NCBI RefSeq assembly: GCF_020509005.1
Contig: NC_063022.1
Location: 1,798,001 to 1,862,000 of the forward strand
Direction: 5' to 3'
DNA from: Fulvia fulva
Taxonomy: Eukaryota > Ascomycota > Dothideomycetes > Mycosphaerellales > Mycosphaerellaceae
DNA: 64,000 nucleotides
Numbering within the stretch: the first letter of the stretch is position 1; the number at the start of each line of letters is the position of its first letter. Made by a program: the position numbers and the translations under genes. The notes under the pieces are model-generated. The model did no database searches. It saw nothing but the letters and a program-made list of their open reading frames with translations, and was not told where the DNA came from. Below, piece after piece: positions 11,901 to 25,267 of the stretch.

Positions 11901-13975
11901 GCCCTAGTAGTTATAGCGATCTTTAACGCCTGCCTATAGACCGGATACCACCCGATAGCTTTTAAACAATCGACGACAGTGGTCCTACGTAAGCCGCAGA
12001 AGGAAGACTATACGTAGGTGAAGTCGTACCGCCCAATTGCGCTCCTTAACACTCTTAGGAAGGCGCTTAAGAAGCTGGTTATAACGAGACTCTCCGAGGC
12101 GGTAGAGGAACACTCCCTACTCCCGGACACCTAGATAGGTACGCGCCTATAGCGATCGACGCTATCCGCGATAGAACTTATCACCTCTTAGGTAAAGGCT
12201 ATCTAGTATAAGAATAGGGACAAGGTGGCTTCCTTACTTAGCCTAGACATATCGGGAGCCTTCGACTACGTGTTATACCCGCGGCTACTCTATATCCTAA
12301 GGTCGAAAGGACTCCCTAAGTAGCTTGTCAACTTCGTACGGTCCTACCTCTAAAACCGCAGTACGTCGATCCTAGTCGGCTAGTACAGAAGCCCATTTTA
12401 AGTAGTCTACACTAGAATCCCGTAAGGCTTAACGCTAGTACCTATTCTGTTCCTCTTCTTTATAGCGACGCTACTCCTAGCCCTAGAATCCTAGAACACC
12501 GCTGCGAGCGGCTTCGTAGACGACATAAATATCCTAGCGTAGTCTTCCTCGACTAAGGAGAACTGTAGGCTACTAGAAGAGAAGCACAAGATCTGCGAGG
12601 ACTAGGCTAGGAGGTACGGGGCTCGGTTTGCCCTAGAAAAGTACAATCTGATATACTTTACGCGCCGGCTACGGTTCTATAATATACAAGCTTCTATCTA
12701 GATATAGGGGCACACGACTAACCCGGCAAATCAGCTTAGGATCCTCGGACTATAGGTGGACCCGGCGCTACGGTAGAGGAAGTACGTATAGGCAATATTA
12801 CGGAAAGCTGAACAGAATATGGCATTATGCTAGAGGCTCACTACGTCTATATAGGGGGCGGACTTCCGGTAGTTACGACTTCTATATACGGCTATTATAC
12901 GGCCAGTCCTTACCTATAGTAGCCAAGTGTGGTCCTTAGGCGAGAGGGCCTACCTATCGAAGGGACTCGTCGCGCCGCTAGCGAAGATCCAAAACTAATG
13001 CCTAAGGAAGGTCACCGGGGCATATAAGTCGACACTAACGAGGATACTTAAGTACGAGACCGCTATACCGCCGATCGACCTATATATCTAGGGACTACGG
13101 ACCTCCTACTTAGGCAAGTCGGTATAGTACCTAGTATAGAAGGTCATCGCTAGTGTAGTCGTAAGGGCCCGCGAATTAGTACTAGCGTATAGGGGCATTC
13201 GACCCGGAAACGAGCCGAACTACCGGGTAAGGGACGAATAGCTAGTAATATAATAGGAAGGTAAGAAATCGTTTGTAGAGCAACTATAGAAAGAGAGGTA
13301 GAACAACTAGGTTGTAGGGTATAGTAGACGCCCTTAGCTAGCGGGACAACCTAAGGAATAGTCAGCTATAAAATCCGCGGTTAAGCACCCCCCGAAGCTT
13401 ATCTACTACCGCCTTACGAGGGTATAGAGTAGTATAGCAACCTAACTACGAAGCGAACACATCGGCCTCTAGGGGTACCTATTATAGAGGAAGGTTCTAG
13501 GATACACGAATACTAGCTACCCCTACGGCTATCGCTCCTAGAACGTACGGTACGTACTCCTCGTCTGTCCGAGGTGGTCGCTAGGAAGGGGGGAGTGGAT
13601 AGTAAAGGCGAGGAACCGGACGATTAGGGCACTTCTTAACAACGCTAAGGACCTACGGCGCATTACGAACTAGATACTAGAGAAGGGCTGGCTAGAACAG
13701 TACCGCCTAGTAGGAGCAGTATAGGAAGAGAGGACACGACGTAGCGCGACGAGACCGGCTAGGAGCGGGGGCTAACGGGGTAGTGACATAGACTACGTAC
13801 GTTCAGAGGGAAAGCTAATCTAGATAAGGAGAAGTTAGGGGCGGGAAGGGTTTTCACCTATTCGGGTTTCCCTTTGTACATAACAATAGATATATACCTA
13901 TATAGGCCGGATAGGGTCCTAGAACAGGGGAATAACAAATCTATCTATCTATTATTCGTTATCCGTAAGGTCTAT
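8960..13975 (+). mobile_element. Tad-like LINE, plus strand, RIP-degraded
   Basis: Read through stops, the plus strand shows an ORF1-type zinc-knuckle region at about 9.98-10.16 kb (CFKCxxYxH, then TTRRYANCPGHYLS), an endonuclease near 10.9 kb (GDFNIHYPSWES) and RT at about 11.83-12.53 kb (KKAPGPDRIPNELLKK, SLDISGAFDYV, GFVDDINILA in place of YADD). The C-terminal region of Tad-type ORF2 is at 13.3-13.7 kb (RLTRVxSSIATQLRSEHIGL, YVLLVCPRWS). The 3' end carries TATCTATCTAT-like sequence near 13.95 kb. It lies head-to-head within the minus-strand LINE, between that element's ORF1 and ORF2. Ends are estimated from the motifs. It is dead because of dense TAG/TAA stops. Confidence 0.8.
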
Positions 13976-13979
13976 TTCC

Positions 13980-15400
13980 GTGCTAACCTACTATATCTCC
14001 TAAGCCTATATCTCGCTATCCGGCTAGCCCTAGGGCCGCTAGAGCGCTTTAAAGATTCGTATTTAGCCTAGTTCGTTAGCGGCCTAGTTAAGGTGTCGAG
14101 GCCTACCGGGAGGTAGATACGTTTACGGTTAGGTTCCCTTATTCGTCTCTTCTACCCTCTTCCTTTTATTCGGCTCGAAGCCCTTATATACGGTAGGTCC
14201 CTCCTACTGTCGTTAGGGGTACCTAGCTAGTATAGAGATCCTTACTTATCTCGCTCGTTCTTATACTACTATTCTAGCTAGGCATTAGCTTAAATACGCT
14301 AGGTACCTTCTACCGTAGTATATATACCTACTCTCCTTTTTTAGGCATTCCCTTCCCTAGTATAGGCCTACGTAGTAAGGACACCTTAGGGTCTTCTCCC
14401 TATATTTTAGGGCTATATAACCGTACTATTAGTATTAGAAGTATTATAGTACCCTATAGCTACTCTAATAGATCTCCGTGTCTATTCTCTCGTAGTTCTA
14501 GAATAGCCTATTATCTAGTATCTAGTTAGCTTATTCCGCTATCTCTACCTAGATAATAAGCGATAAATACGTCTTCTCTCGGTCTACTGTCTTATATAGC
14601 TATACCGCCTTCGTTAGTCGTACTCCTAGGGAGGTGTTCTAGTTCTATACTTAGAGGTAGGGAAGGTCTTCGACCTTAAATGTCCTAGGGACCCCGTAGG
14701 CAATAACGGTATACTATTAGTAGGAGACTCGTACCGACTTCGCGACTTTAGTAGTCTACTCCTTATAGGTCTCTAGCTTTCGTCTATTAGACTCTTATAC
14801 GGTAAAGAGTCTTACTACGCCTATTGCCTCTACCCTCGCTCTAACTACCTCCTTTTAGCCGATTCTATCGACAATTTCCTTACTTATTAGGGCTGCGATT
14901 TCTTGTTTCTCCGCCGGATTAGTAATATATAGGCGTACCGCCTTACTTACCTTCGGAGGGTTTTAGGTAAGGAAGGAATCGTATTTAGTAAGCTAGCTAC
15001 GAGATAAGGTAACAAGTCTTAACCGCGCTTTCCTACTTATCTAGTACTACCGTATAGCCTCGTTTCGAGAGGTTAGCCCGGAGCAAAAGCTTCCCTCTAC
15101 GCCCTCCCTCCCTATTTACTCCTTAAGCCAATATCTACCTCTATAGGCCTAAGTACTTTAGTGCTCTCTATTAACCGATATACGTATCCGTCCTCTCGGG
15201 CTATATAGATAGTATTAGCTGTCGCTACTAGTATATACTACGCCCTAGGTTTTAACGCCCTTTGCGTTACCGTAGCCTATCTCTAGAAAGCGGCCGTCTA
15301 TACCTCGTAGGTTTGCTCGGGGTATACACTACGCCGGGTAGCGTACTCCTTACGTTTCTACCTACTAACTAATATAAAGTTCCTTATTACCCTACCCTCG
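13980..15400 (-). pseudogene. ORF1 (gag-like) of the minus-strand LINE, RIP-inactivated
   Basis: Minus-strand reading around 14.75-14.25 kb gives a Tad-type ORF1 ending: TVIAYGVPRTFKVEDLPYL, then LTKAVxLYKTVDREKTYLS, then a triple-knuckle layout (YGYIALKYREKTLRCPYYVG ... GRECLKKESRYIYYGRRYLA ... QCLAR). Several expected Cys are Tyr, as RIP does by turning TGC/TGT into TAC/TAT. This is the 5' gene of the LINE whose ORF2 resumes below 8.96 kb. Confidence 0.7.
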
Positions 15401-15559
15401 ATCCTCCCCGATTATAGAACTAATCTACTTATATTATACGTCTTTTCCCCGTCTTAATAGCCGTCTTTTCCTTACTTAGGCTATCGTCTTTTCCTCGTTA
15501 CAATCTACTATATTAGACTAGGTACGTTATGTAGTGGAATAGGTAGTACCTTAGGCAAA

Positions 15560-17450
15560 ACCCTCGTTCCTATACCGGGTACTTAATAGGCCCTTATAGG
15601 CTTCGTCGCGTATCTACCTACCTACCGTATTACCCGCTAGTAAACACTAGATTGTTTCGTAGTCCGCTCGATGCCGTCGTATAGTCCGCTTAGTTGTTAT
15701 TCTATAGTCCGCTCGTCTAATATTCGTCGCTTAGTCCGCTCGGTTTACGGTCTCTAGAGGTGAAAATTCTATACTTATACTAGAGGTGTCCTATCGAGCG
15801 TATAGGCTACGGTTCCGCGCCCTTCTTATACGTAGAAAGAAGAGGGACTCGCTCCCGACACGACTCTACGCTCGTCGGATAGTTTTTATACCCGTTTTAC
15901 TAGTAGTCCTCTATTCGCCGCGGCTTCGCCTACGTTACGCGCCCGTCGCGCCTACGACGCTCTAGCGTAAGAATACTTAGCTCTCTCGTAGTAAGACGAG
16001 AGGTTCGTAGCCGACACTACTTATAGGTGATTCTCGTCGTCGACCTCTCTAGTTATATAGACCTTTAATTTTTACTAGGGTTAAAGGATCTAACCTCCGC
16101 CGCGCGACCTCGTTAGTAAGCCCGAATACTCATTTCTACTATTTTCTAAATAAGATTATCGTCGATAGTAGCGGAAATAGCTAGTTTATTAAGTGTATTA
16201 ATCATAGGGATTAAGCGCGGTATCTACTTTATAACTAATCGATAAAGCTACGGTAAAGTAAGTAGAAAGTCCGTATATACGGCCTTCTATCCTTCTTTAC
16301 TATTAGCGATACTTGTCGCCTCGTCTAGTATCTTTTAAAAGCGCCGAAACTTCTTAGGCTACTTTAGATAGAGCCTACGTTTCTTATAAACTGCCTTAGT
16401 AACTGACTCTAGGAGCCCCTAAAGTAGAAGACGGCTACGGGAGCTATTATCGAGGTCTTTAGGATTAATTAGGTCACTAGAGGCCATAAAGAGACGGATA
16501 AACTCTTTTATATCCTATTCCTTAGGGCTTTTCCCTTTCTCGGCCCGGACTATCTCTTTAAGATATTCTCGACTTCCTAATATCGAATAGGTATCGAATC
16601 TCGAAAATTTAGCTAAGAAGGACCTCCTAAAGGTACTCCGCCTTACTTACTATCCCTCTAACCTTATTACTAAACGTCGGATAGTAGTCTCGTAGTTACG
16701 CTCGAAACGACCCTAGAAGTTGTCTTTCTTAATTAATAGCCTTAGTAGATGCTAGTCTATAAGATTATTGAACCTCTCCTAGAATTTAGTAGCGTTCCTA
16801 CTATTAAAGAGGGGGTTTTCCGGACTCCCTAGAGTAGGGAAGCGAGGTCCTATATTTTCTATAGTAATAGTAAGACGGCTAAACAAGGCTACTATCGCAT
16901 CCGGACTATAGGGCATTCCTAACGTTATAGTGCCCTTATTTAAGTTATCCTCTTCTTAGTTATTTCGTCGTACTCTTTCCTTACCCTTATTAGAGCTTAA
17001 AGCCTCCGGGGTGTTATCTTCGTCGCTATCCGAGTCTTCTATCCCTTCTAGGATTATAGCCTCCCTATAAGGCCTATATGCCTTTGTTAGACTTTCTAGT
17101 AACTCTTAGCTAGCTCTAATACTAGTAAACGACTCGAACCTCGATAAAGATATAACTAAAACTTATAACCTTATCCGTAACCTTGCTCGTAACGTTATAC
17201 TTACTTTACTTAATACTAAGAACCTTGACCTCAGGTGCCTTAATACCTTAAGATTTCGACTTCGAGTCGACCTTAACCTTAATTTTACTAAAATGTACTA
17301 ATAATACTACCGGGTATATACTTGAATACACCCCTTATTAACTACTAAAATATAGACGACTGACTACCCTAGTAAGTAAGGGCGCGCCTAGTGACCTTAA
17401 GATAGCTTACGCGTAGGTATATATACTTGTTAGTCCGCGGGCCGTAAAGT
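15560..17450 (-). mobile_element. RIP-degraded gag region of the gag-protease retroelement
   Basis: Minus-strand reading at about 16.95-16.4 kb gives GMPYSPDAIVALFSRLTITI, then PENPLFNSRNATKFxERFNN and FERNYETTIRRLVIRLEG, then a charged region (AEKGKSPKExDIKEFIRLF). NATxFLERFN is typical of fungal Gag of gag-pro elements. The matching charged tail and protease appear at 2.85-1 kb on the same strand, so one element was probably split by the 12.7-kb LINE nest. Between 15.56 and 16.0 kb the motif TAGTCCGCT occurs four times (see findings). The end near 17.45 kb is not defined; I find no matching LTR. Confidence 0.5.
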
Positions 17451-18688
17451 ATATATAGTAATCCTAAAAAAAAGATAATAAATCTGAAATTTTTAGATTC
17501 CCGTATCTTCGCCTTATAGAGAGATTCTTCGTAAATCCTAGCTTCCTACTAAGGTCGCCTCCTAACTATATATATCTTAGTAGTACCCCTATATACTCCT
17601 ACTACGTAATTAACTATTAAAGGTTAACGAGATTCGATGCGTAAATTTTAGGGTCTAAAGGGGGCTCTTCGCTCGTTAATACTACGGCGGTAGTTAACTA
17701 CGACGACGACGGCGCTACCGAAGAAGTCGAAGGAGGGGAAGGTAAGACATAATAATAAGTCGCGAAGACCCTCTGAATCCCCGTTAACGACCTCCTATAA
17801 CTCGATACTAATTAACTCGTTAAGCTCGTATAGAAGCCCGAGAGGGCCGCGGCTATCTACTTTATCCTACGACGTACCGAGTAAGAGTATAGGAATACGG
17901 TATAAATAGCGACTATACTCTACGAGTAATTAGGCAAAGTAGGGTAAGAGCTTAGGAGATAGAAGAGTCATAATTAGTAGATACGTAACGAGTACGACAT
18001 ACTAGTTAAGAATCGCGATATATAGAAGATATAGAAGGAGGATACTATTAAGTACCGCGATGCTTTCTAGAAGGACCTAGGTACGGTACGAGGAGAAATA
18101 GATCAGGCTAAGCAATAGCTTACTTAGGTCTAGTAGGAACTCGACAACCTAAAGGCCTAACCTAGAGTATCCTTAAGTATAGTAATGACCGCCGACATCG
18201 GCTCGCTTACTATAAAGAACGATACCCTAAAGAAGTAGGCGAAGGAGGCACTTTAGTAGTTATCTAATAACGACTCGAAGATTAAGGCCCTCGAATTTGA
18301 CCTTAATATATATAAGACAGAAGCCTAGACCTATTAGAGCAATATCGAGTAGCTTAATAAGTCGTAGTAAACTTAGGTAGATAACCTTAAGAAGTAACTC
18401 GACGACCGCCGAGGCCGCTCTCGAGTACGATCCTTACTATCTCGCGCTATATTATAGCGCCGTGCCCTATAAAACGGCCGAACCCTATCTAAGGACAAGA
18501 ATAATAATAGTAGAGCTAGTAGAGCTGTTAATAAGGACTACGATAATAAGTACGAGGATAAGGTAGCTCGCCGTACTACTAGAAAGAAAGCTAAGAAGTC
18601 TATACGTAAGCTAGATAATAGTAACGACTCCGATCTATTATCTAATAAGTTAGAGGAGGCCTCGGAGTTAGATAGTAATGCTCGTACT

Positions 18689-19207
18689 TGTTAGGGCGAG
18701 AGCCTAGCCTATAAGATATAAGAGTAAACGCGAGAATATAGGTACGAAGTATAGATATAAAGGGTATAGTATAATTGCTACATAAAACGAAAGACGAAGA
18801 AAGTAAGAGAGGCCTAGGGAAGGCTAGATACTTATACGCGACCCTCGCGAGTACATGTCCCCGTATTAATAGGGCTAACCTGTACGAAGCCGCGCTTAGT
18901 AGCTTTGCTCAAAATCTTATTCTAACCTGCCCTACGTTCCGAGTCTTCTACGTACTTCTTCTAGGGTCTAGCGTAGTCGCGGGTGCTCGCGGGAGTGCCG
19001 TAAGTTATATAGTTACGAGCCGAAGTAAATCTATTAAGGGTTAGTAGAGTAGTAAATTTAGAGGGCTAGGTCCCGTAGTAGATATTACGGGGTATATAAT
19101 TCTTAGCGCTTATATACTAAGCTAGACTTTCACTTCTTAACGACTTCTAAGTACTTTAAGGCTCTTCTGTCCCTACCTTCTATAGAATCTATAGGGAGAC
19201 TATAATA
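18689..19207 (-). repeat. Left (3') LTR of the minus-strand gypsy element
   Basis: This 519-bp repeat starts TGTTAGGGCGAG on the plus strand and ends ...ACTATAATA. It matches 24318-24836 except for scattered changes, mostly C/T or G/A as RIP leaves them. A short open stretch inside it (18775-19044) is fortuitous. Confidence 0.92.
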
Positions 19208-22200
19208 GTAGCCCCCCTAAACAAAGCTAAGTTCCTACGAAGCCGTAGTAGTTCTATATATCGAGGATGTTTAGCGTTAGTACTAGGCCTAGCCCTAATA
19301 TTATAGTCGATACACTATTAGTAAGCCCCGTCGAAGAGCTTAGATTCGAAAAGCCTACCGATATTGACCTCTAGGCCGTCTATACGGGCGTAGTATTCTT
19401 CGATTGCTTAACGGTTAAAGATAATATATTAGATAGGTTCCTATAAGGTATCCTACTTAGGGTAACCTTACTATTCAAATTTATACTTAATCGGCGGTAG
19501 CCCTTTAATGTCGTTAGGCTCTACGCAGATTTCCCGGATCTTACGGACGGTATAGTCGTTAGAAGGTAGGTTAATAGGCTCGTCGACTTCTACTTTATCG
19601 GGAGGACCTAGTATATCTTAGTTTTAGTTCGGGAATAGGTCCTTAGCCGACGGCCGAAGGCGTACGGGATAGAAGACGTCGTAGATCTTTATATTCGTAG
19701 GAAGAGCTAGACCGTAGGCGTATAAACTAATACGCTCGGTAATCTTAAAAGGACCTAGGTTCTTCTAGCTTAGCTTCTTAGAGGGGCGGTCCGTCTTAAT
19801 ATTCTTAGAGTTAAGGTAGACTATATCGCCTACTTAGTAGTCGGGAGCTAGCTAGCGACGACGATTAGCTTAATCCTCGTAGATTACTTATACGTATACT
19901 ATCTCGTCGTAGACTTCTTTATAGATCTATAAGAGTATAGTAGCGAACTCGTCTACTACTTACTCGTTTACGTCTTCGGTAGGCGGGAGAGGCTCTTCTA
20001 GTTCTATACCTATACGAGGGTAGTAACCTCTCGTAGTATAGAAGGGAGAGTAGCTAGTAGTCTCCGAGTCCTAGTTAGGAGTAGCGAACTCTACCGTAGG
20101 GATATACTAAGGCCAATCCTTCTAGTAGTAGTCGACGAAGTAACGAAGGACCTACTCGAGGATAGCGTTCGTAATTTCGGTCTAGCCGTCGGTCTATAGC
20201 TAAAAACTAGTCGAGAGGTTATGCTTAATACCTAGGATAGTATATAGACGCTTCTAGAAGTACGAGATAAACTAGGAGCCTCTATTAGAGGTAATGCTAT
20301 CCGGGAGGCCTTAAAAGCGCTAGACAAATTCGTAGAATAAGCGAGTAGTCTCCTTTACGGTTATACTCTAGTACGGGATTATATACCGGTCCTAAGAGTA
20401 ACGGTCCTCGATTACTAGAAGGGCCTTTACCTTTACGCCGCTAAAGGTCTTACCGTAAGGAAGATCGGTAATAAAGTCTATAGTAATGTACTTCTACGGA
20501 CGATTAGGAGCCGGGAGAGGGTATAAGAGACCGTAGGGGCGGTAGCGGTTAGCTTTAGCTCTTCGGTAAGTAGCGTAGTTTAGTACGTAGCGGCGGACGT
20601 CCTTCTAGGAATACGGCTACTAGTAATACCTAGCGAGGAGCTTATAGGTCTTAGCTACGCCTATGTGACCCCTAGAGGCGGAGTCGTAGACGATTTGAAG
20701 AATCTTAGCTCGGATATTAGAGTCTTCGGGCTACGGTACGTAAAGCTTCTTACGGAAGTAGACGACACCTTCCTAGAGCTCGTACTTAGATAGCGAGAAG
20801 CCCGGGAATGTCCTCGCGCTAGATTTAAGGGCCTAAACTAACTCTTAGGCGTCTAGGTCGGTATCGTTCGCTATTCGTACTCGTACTATAATGCCTTTAG
20901 ATTACTCCTTATTATTAAACCCCTTAAAGTCTAATTCGGATAAGCCGTCGGTCGTTACTAAGCCCTCTTTATTATCGTTTAAGTCCTTAGCGTCCGAGGC
21001 GTATTCTTTAGGCTCGGATTTATTATTACTCTCGTTAAGGTAGGTAGGAGCGAGTACGAGAGTAGTAAAGGAAGCGGCGAGCGTAGGCTAGCCGTTCGAT
21101 AGGTACTCTCGAAGCTCGGAAGAGAGGTTATACTCTTTAATAACTTGTTGCTCTACGATTTACTAGCCCCCTCTTCGATTAACTAGAGAGTTACTAGGGC
21201 GACGGGTAAGGGCGTCGGCTATCGAGTTAGCCTTACCGGGCGTATACAAGATTATAAAGTTAAACCGGGAGAGGAACTCGCTCTAGTGGGCCTAGCGACG
21301 ATTAAGCAGCTTGCTCTTTATAAAGTAGACGAGGTTCTTATAGTCGGAGCTTACTTAGACGGGTAAAGTAGAGCCTTCGAGCTCGGGGCGCTACTCTTTA
21401 AAAGCTTTGACGATAGCGAGAAGCTCCTTGTCGTAGATCTCGTAGTTATACTCCGTAGCGGTCATCTTCTTAGAGAGGAAGGCGACAGGTAACTAGGGAG
21501 ATTTAGGCGAGCGGCGTTATAGTAGGACACCGCCTACTACGCCGTCGGATACGTTAGTCTCTATACGGGTCTCTAGTTCGAAATCGAAGTGCTATAGAAG
21601 CGGGTTCTTAATAAACTTCGCTTTAAGTAAGTTAAAAGCCTCCTAGCATTCGTCGGTCTAGGTAAACCTCTTACTCTTACGCGTAAGCTTCGTTAAAGGG
21701 CGTACTACGCCCGAGAATACGTAGATAAAGCGGCGGTAGAAGTTAGTAAAGCCTAGGAAACCCTAGACCTCCTTAACGTTCGTAGAAGTATCCTATTCGA
21801 CGATAGCGTCGACCTTCTCTTAGTCTATCTTAATGCCGTCTACGGTAATAATTAAACTAAGGAACTTGACTTCGGTCTTCTTAAACTCGTACTTGTCGAT
21901 ATCGAGCTATAAGCCGGCGTCTACGAGCTTCTAAAGGACCTTATAGACGTACTCGCGGTGCTCCTCCTTAGTCTCGCTATAGACTAGGATGTCGTCGATA
22001 TAGGTAGTGTGGAACTAATCGAGGAACTCCTAAAGGATATCGTTAATAAAGTTCTAGAAGGTACTAGGCCCGTTATAAACGCCGAAGGGTATAACGAGCG
22101 ACTCGAATAGCCCGTAGCGAGTACGGAAGGCTATAAGATACTCGTATCCTTCTACTATTTGTAACTTATTAAACGTAGCGATAATATCGAGCTTAGTGAA

Positions 22201-24317
22201 GTACTTAGCCTTAGAGAGGCGCTCGAGCGTCTCCTAAATCAACGGTATTAGGTAGCGGTTCTTCTTTATAATAGCGTTTAAGCCTCGGTAGTCTACGTAG
22301 AAGCGTAGGCTACCGCCGGGCTTCTTAACAAGTTAACGGGACTACTAGCGCTAGAACGGCTCGCTCGAATAAACCCCTTCTTCTAGTTCTCTTCGAGGTA
22401 TCTCTTAAGGACGATAAGCTCTTCTCGGGACATAGAATATAGCGGTCCGAACGGTATCTCTATACCTTCTTCTAGCTTAATCTTATAGTCGTAAGGGCGA
22501 TAAGGAGGTAGCTTGTCTACGGCTTTAGTATCGAATACGTAGAGGATATAGTGTACCTAAGGAGGGACCTTCGTAGTAGGGTCGGTAGGTATACGCTTCT
22601 TATCGAGCTTCTCGAGGGCGATATCGATATCGCGGAGAGAGGCGGCGAAGACTTAAGCTTTAGGCTACTTAGTAGTAGTAGTAAAGGTAGCGGCGTTTAC
22701 CTAGAAGATCTTAGTATACTTAGGACTGCGCTAAGGCGGCGGAGAAGGCGGAGGTACCGGAGGAGCTTCTAGAGGGAAGCTAATAGTAAGGGAAGTCTAG
22801 TCGATAATAGGTTAGTATCGTCTAAACTAGGGGAGGCCGAGGATAAACTTCTAATACGGTAGGGACGTAAGGAAGCTAGTAATCGACATACGCTTACCTC
22901 CGAGGGTAATTGACGTATATATAATATAAGTAATCTTACTAGTAGTAGTCTCTATACCGTTAAAGAGTTTAAGGGTACGAGGGTACTTTAGTTCCTTAGT
23001 CCTTACCCGTCTCGTTATATAGGTCTAGCTATACTATATTGATCCTTAACTTCTTTCCTCTCTTTACTTTCGGTAAACGTTATTCTTAGTCTTTATCGCG
23101 TCGATAAGGAAGACCTAGGCTTTTTCCTACTTAGCGGGAGTAGTAGGAGTAGGCTTGATAGCGCCGATAGCGCCGCAAACCGGGTTACGGGCGTTACGGG
23201 TAGCGAGCTATAGATAGTTAACTACGATATAGCCTAGACCGCCGTAGTAGGTATAGAGTCCGGCCTAGCGACGGCGAAGCTTCTCTTTAGGAGTAAGCTT
23301 ACCGTTAACGAGGCCCTAGACTCGAGAGACGGCGGTACTAGCGCTTAGATCTATAGTATTACCTATAGAGACGGGAGGGAGAGCCGTAGGAGCGGCGGCG
23401 CCTAGTAGAGTAGCGAAGTAGCTTCCGGGACTACGAGGCTAACGACCTTAAGAACGGGAAGCGAGGAGAGAGGCGGTATGTTTTATATTAGAGTCGAGGC
23501 GCTAGTAGGTCTCGACGAGCTTACGGAAGCTTATAGTACCGACGTCCTTGTCCTCGAGGGCTCGAAGAAGCTCTACTAATAAGCTACGGCGGAGAGTACT
23601 CTTCTTAGTCTCTTCGTTATAGCCGATAAACCCGATATCGCGGTTAAAGGCCGCGAGGTACTCGGCGAAGCTCTTGTTCTTCTAGAGGAGGTTATAGATA
23701 GCGTTCTAGGCGGTAGCTCTACGGTCTAGATCACTAAAGGTAGTACGGAGGTCCTATATTAAGGTAAGGACGTCCGGGTAGCCGATAGTCTACGTAGCGT
23801 TATCGATATAGTATTATACCTAAGCCGCGGCGTCTCCCCGAAGGAGGGAGAAGACGTACGTAACCTTGTCCTTCTCTTACGGAAAGTGGTCGGTATTAGC
23901 TAATAGCTTAATAGTGAGCTATGTCTTAAATACCTCGAACTTACTCTTATTACCGTCGAACTCGTCTAGGTCGTTAACCTTCTTAGAAAAGTATTAGCGG
24001 CGGTTATCGTCGGCGTATAGTACGAGGTTCTAGAAGGTGTTTATAATACCTTAAAGGTATATTACTTAGTTGTTTACTTACTCGACCTACTAGGCGGTCT
24101 CGCGGAAAGAGGAGACGGTACGGTTAATAAGAGCGTAGGCGGTATTAGGGTTAGCGTTTATCTAGGTACCGAAGGTAGCGGCGTTCGAGAAGGGGATATT
24201 AGCCTACTTACTAAAGTAGAATAGAGTGTCTTAGTTTTCGAGGTTAACACCTCTATTAGTAGCGTAGTCACCTATAAGGATAACTCGAGTAGTTAACGGT
24301 TTATTAGTTTTTCGTAA

Positions 24318-24836
24318 TATTAGGGCGAGAGCCTAGCCTATAAGATATAAGAGTAAACGCGAGAATATAGGTACGAAGTATAGATATAAAGGGTATAGTA
24401 TGATTACTATATAAAACGAAAGACAAAGAAAGTAAGAGAGGCCTAGGGAAGGCTAGATACTTATACGCGACCCTCGCGAGTATATATTCCCGTATTAATA
24501 GGGCTAACCCGTACGAAGCCGCGCTTAGTAGCTTTGCTCAAAATCTTATTCTAACCTGCCCTACGTTCCGAGTCTTCTACGTACTTCTTCTAGGGTCTAG
24601 CGTAGTCGCGGGTGCTCGCGGGAGTACCGTAAGTTATATAGTTACGGGCCGAAGTGAATCTATTAAGAGTTAGTAGAGTAGTAAATTGAGAGGGCTAGGT
24701 CCCGTAGTAAATATTACGGGGTATATAATTCTTAGCGCTTATATACTAAGCTAGACTTTCACTTCTTAACGACTTCTAAGTACTCTAAGGCTCTTCTGTC
24801 CCTACCTTCTATACACTCTATAGGGAGACTATAATA
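24318..24836 (-). repeat. Right (5') LTR of the minus-strand gypsy element
   Basis: This 519-bp copy of 18689-19207 starts TATTAGGG where the partner has TGTTAGGG, a G-to-A change at the terminal TG as expected from RIP. It is followed directly by target duplication GTACT. Confidence 0.92.
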
Positions 24837-25033
24837 GTACTTATCGCCGCTCTTCTAAGAAGGAGCTAGTCTACGACTTCGAGTCTCTAGTTAAGTACGA
24901 TCCGGACCTTAGCTAGCCCTTTAAGACTTAGCGTAGTATAGATAAGCCTAAGAAGTTTATCGGTACTATTAATAGTAAGCTATCTAGACCCTCCCTTAAG
25001 AAGTTCTTCTTCGAGTTAGAGACTATTATCGAC

Positions 25034-25267
25034 TATTAAATAGGTACGAGTTACGTAGTAGTAGAAGACGGCGGATTATATGAAAGACGAAGAAGGACCT
25101 AATAGGATAGCGTATATCTATATATAGTATCGCTAGTATTAGTATAGGTAGATACTAGGTGTCCGGATATTTGCTAGCCTATAGGCTAGTAAACCCTAGT
25201 CACGTGATCTAGTCACATAACACACCTATACCTATATACTTGACCTACGGCCTATATATTCTTAATA
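25034..25267 (-). repeat. Left (3') LTR of the copia element
   Basis: This 234-bp repeat starts TATTAAATAGG and ends TTCTTAATA; the partner ends TTCTTAACA, so one terminal CA has become TA. Both copies contain an inverted stem around TAGCCTATAGGCTA. Confidence 0.9.

Larger units (their letters stand above)
2850..15550 (-). mobile_element. Tad-like LINE, minus strand, RIP-degraded and interrupted twice
   Basis: This non-LTR retrotransposon can be read through stops on the minus strand. ORF1 with zinc knuckles is at about 15.4-14.0 kb. ORF2 starts near 8.92 kb with an endonuclease (LxLLQYNVNKSRDKVQ, then GDFNLYY near 8.48 kb). Reverse transcriptase follows (KALGLDRILN near 7.55 kb; PLSPILFLIFMSDL near 4.4 kb), and the 3' end, with a TATCTATC-type tail, is near 2.85 kb. 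A plus-strand LINE sits between ORF1 and ORF2 (about 8.96-13.97 kb). The 2,516-bp LTR element lies inside RT, between ...TAYLRLG (7.45 kb) and YYPKPYRE (4.92 kb), motifs that adjoin in Tad RTs. Both outer ends are approximate. It is non-functional. Confidence 0.75.
18689..24836 (-). mobile_element. Ty3/gypsy LTR retrotransposon, minus strand, complete but RIP-degraded
   Basis: The 519-bp LTRs lie at 18689-19207 and 24318-24836, flanked by target duplication GTACT (18684-18688 and 24837-24841). The minus strand read through stops gives a gag knuckle near 23.22 kb, RT at about 22.45-21.75 kb ([43 protein letters not shown]), RNase H near 21.5-21.2 kb ([19 protein letters not shown]) and integrase toward 20.7-19.8 kb. 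The polypurine tract (AGGGGGGCTAC on the minus strand) abuts the left LTR. It interrupts the gag-like frame of the plus-strand gypsy element; removing it with one target copy rejoins that frame. Confidence 0.9.

Noticed and set aside
18775..19044. 89-codon open frame in the RIP block
   Set aside because: Lies wholly inside an LTR, and RIP-altered composition makes chance frames; not a gene.
22551..22772. 73-codon Arg-rich plus-strand frame
   Set aside because: Antisense shadow of the degraded gypsy pol region.
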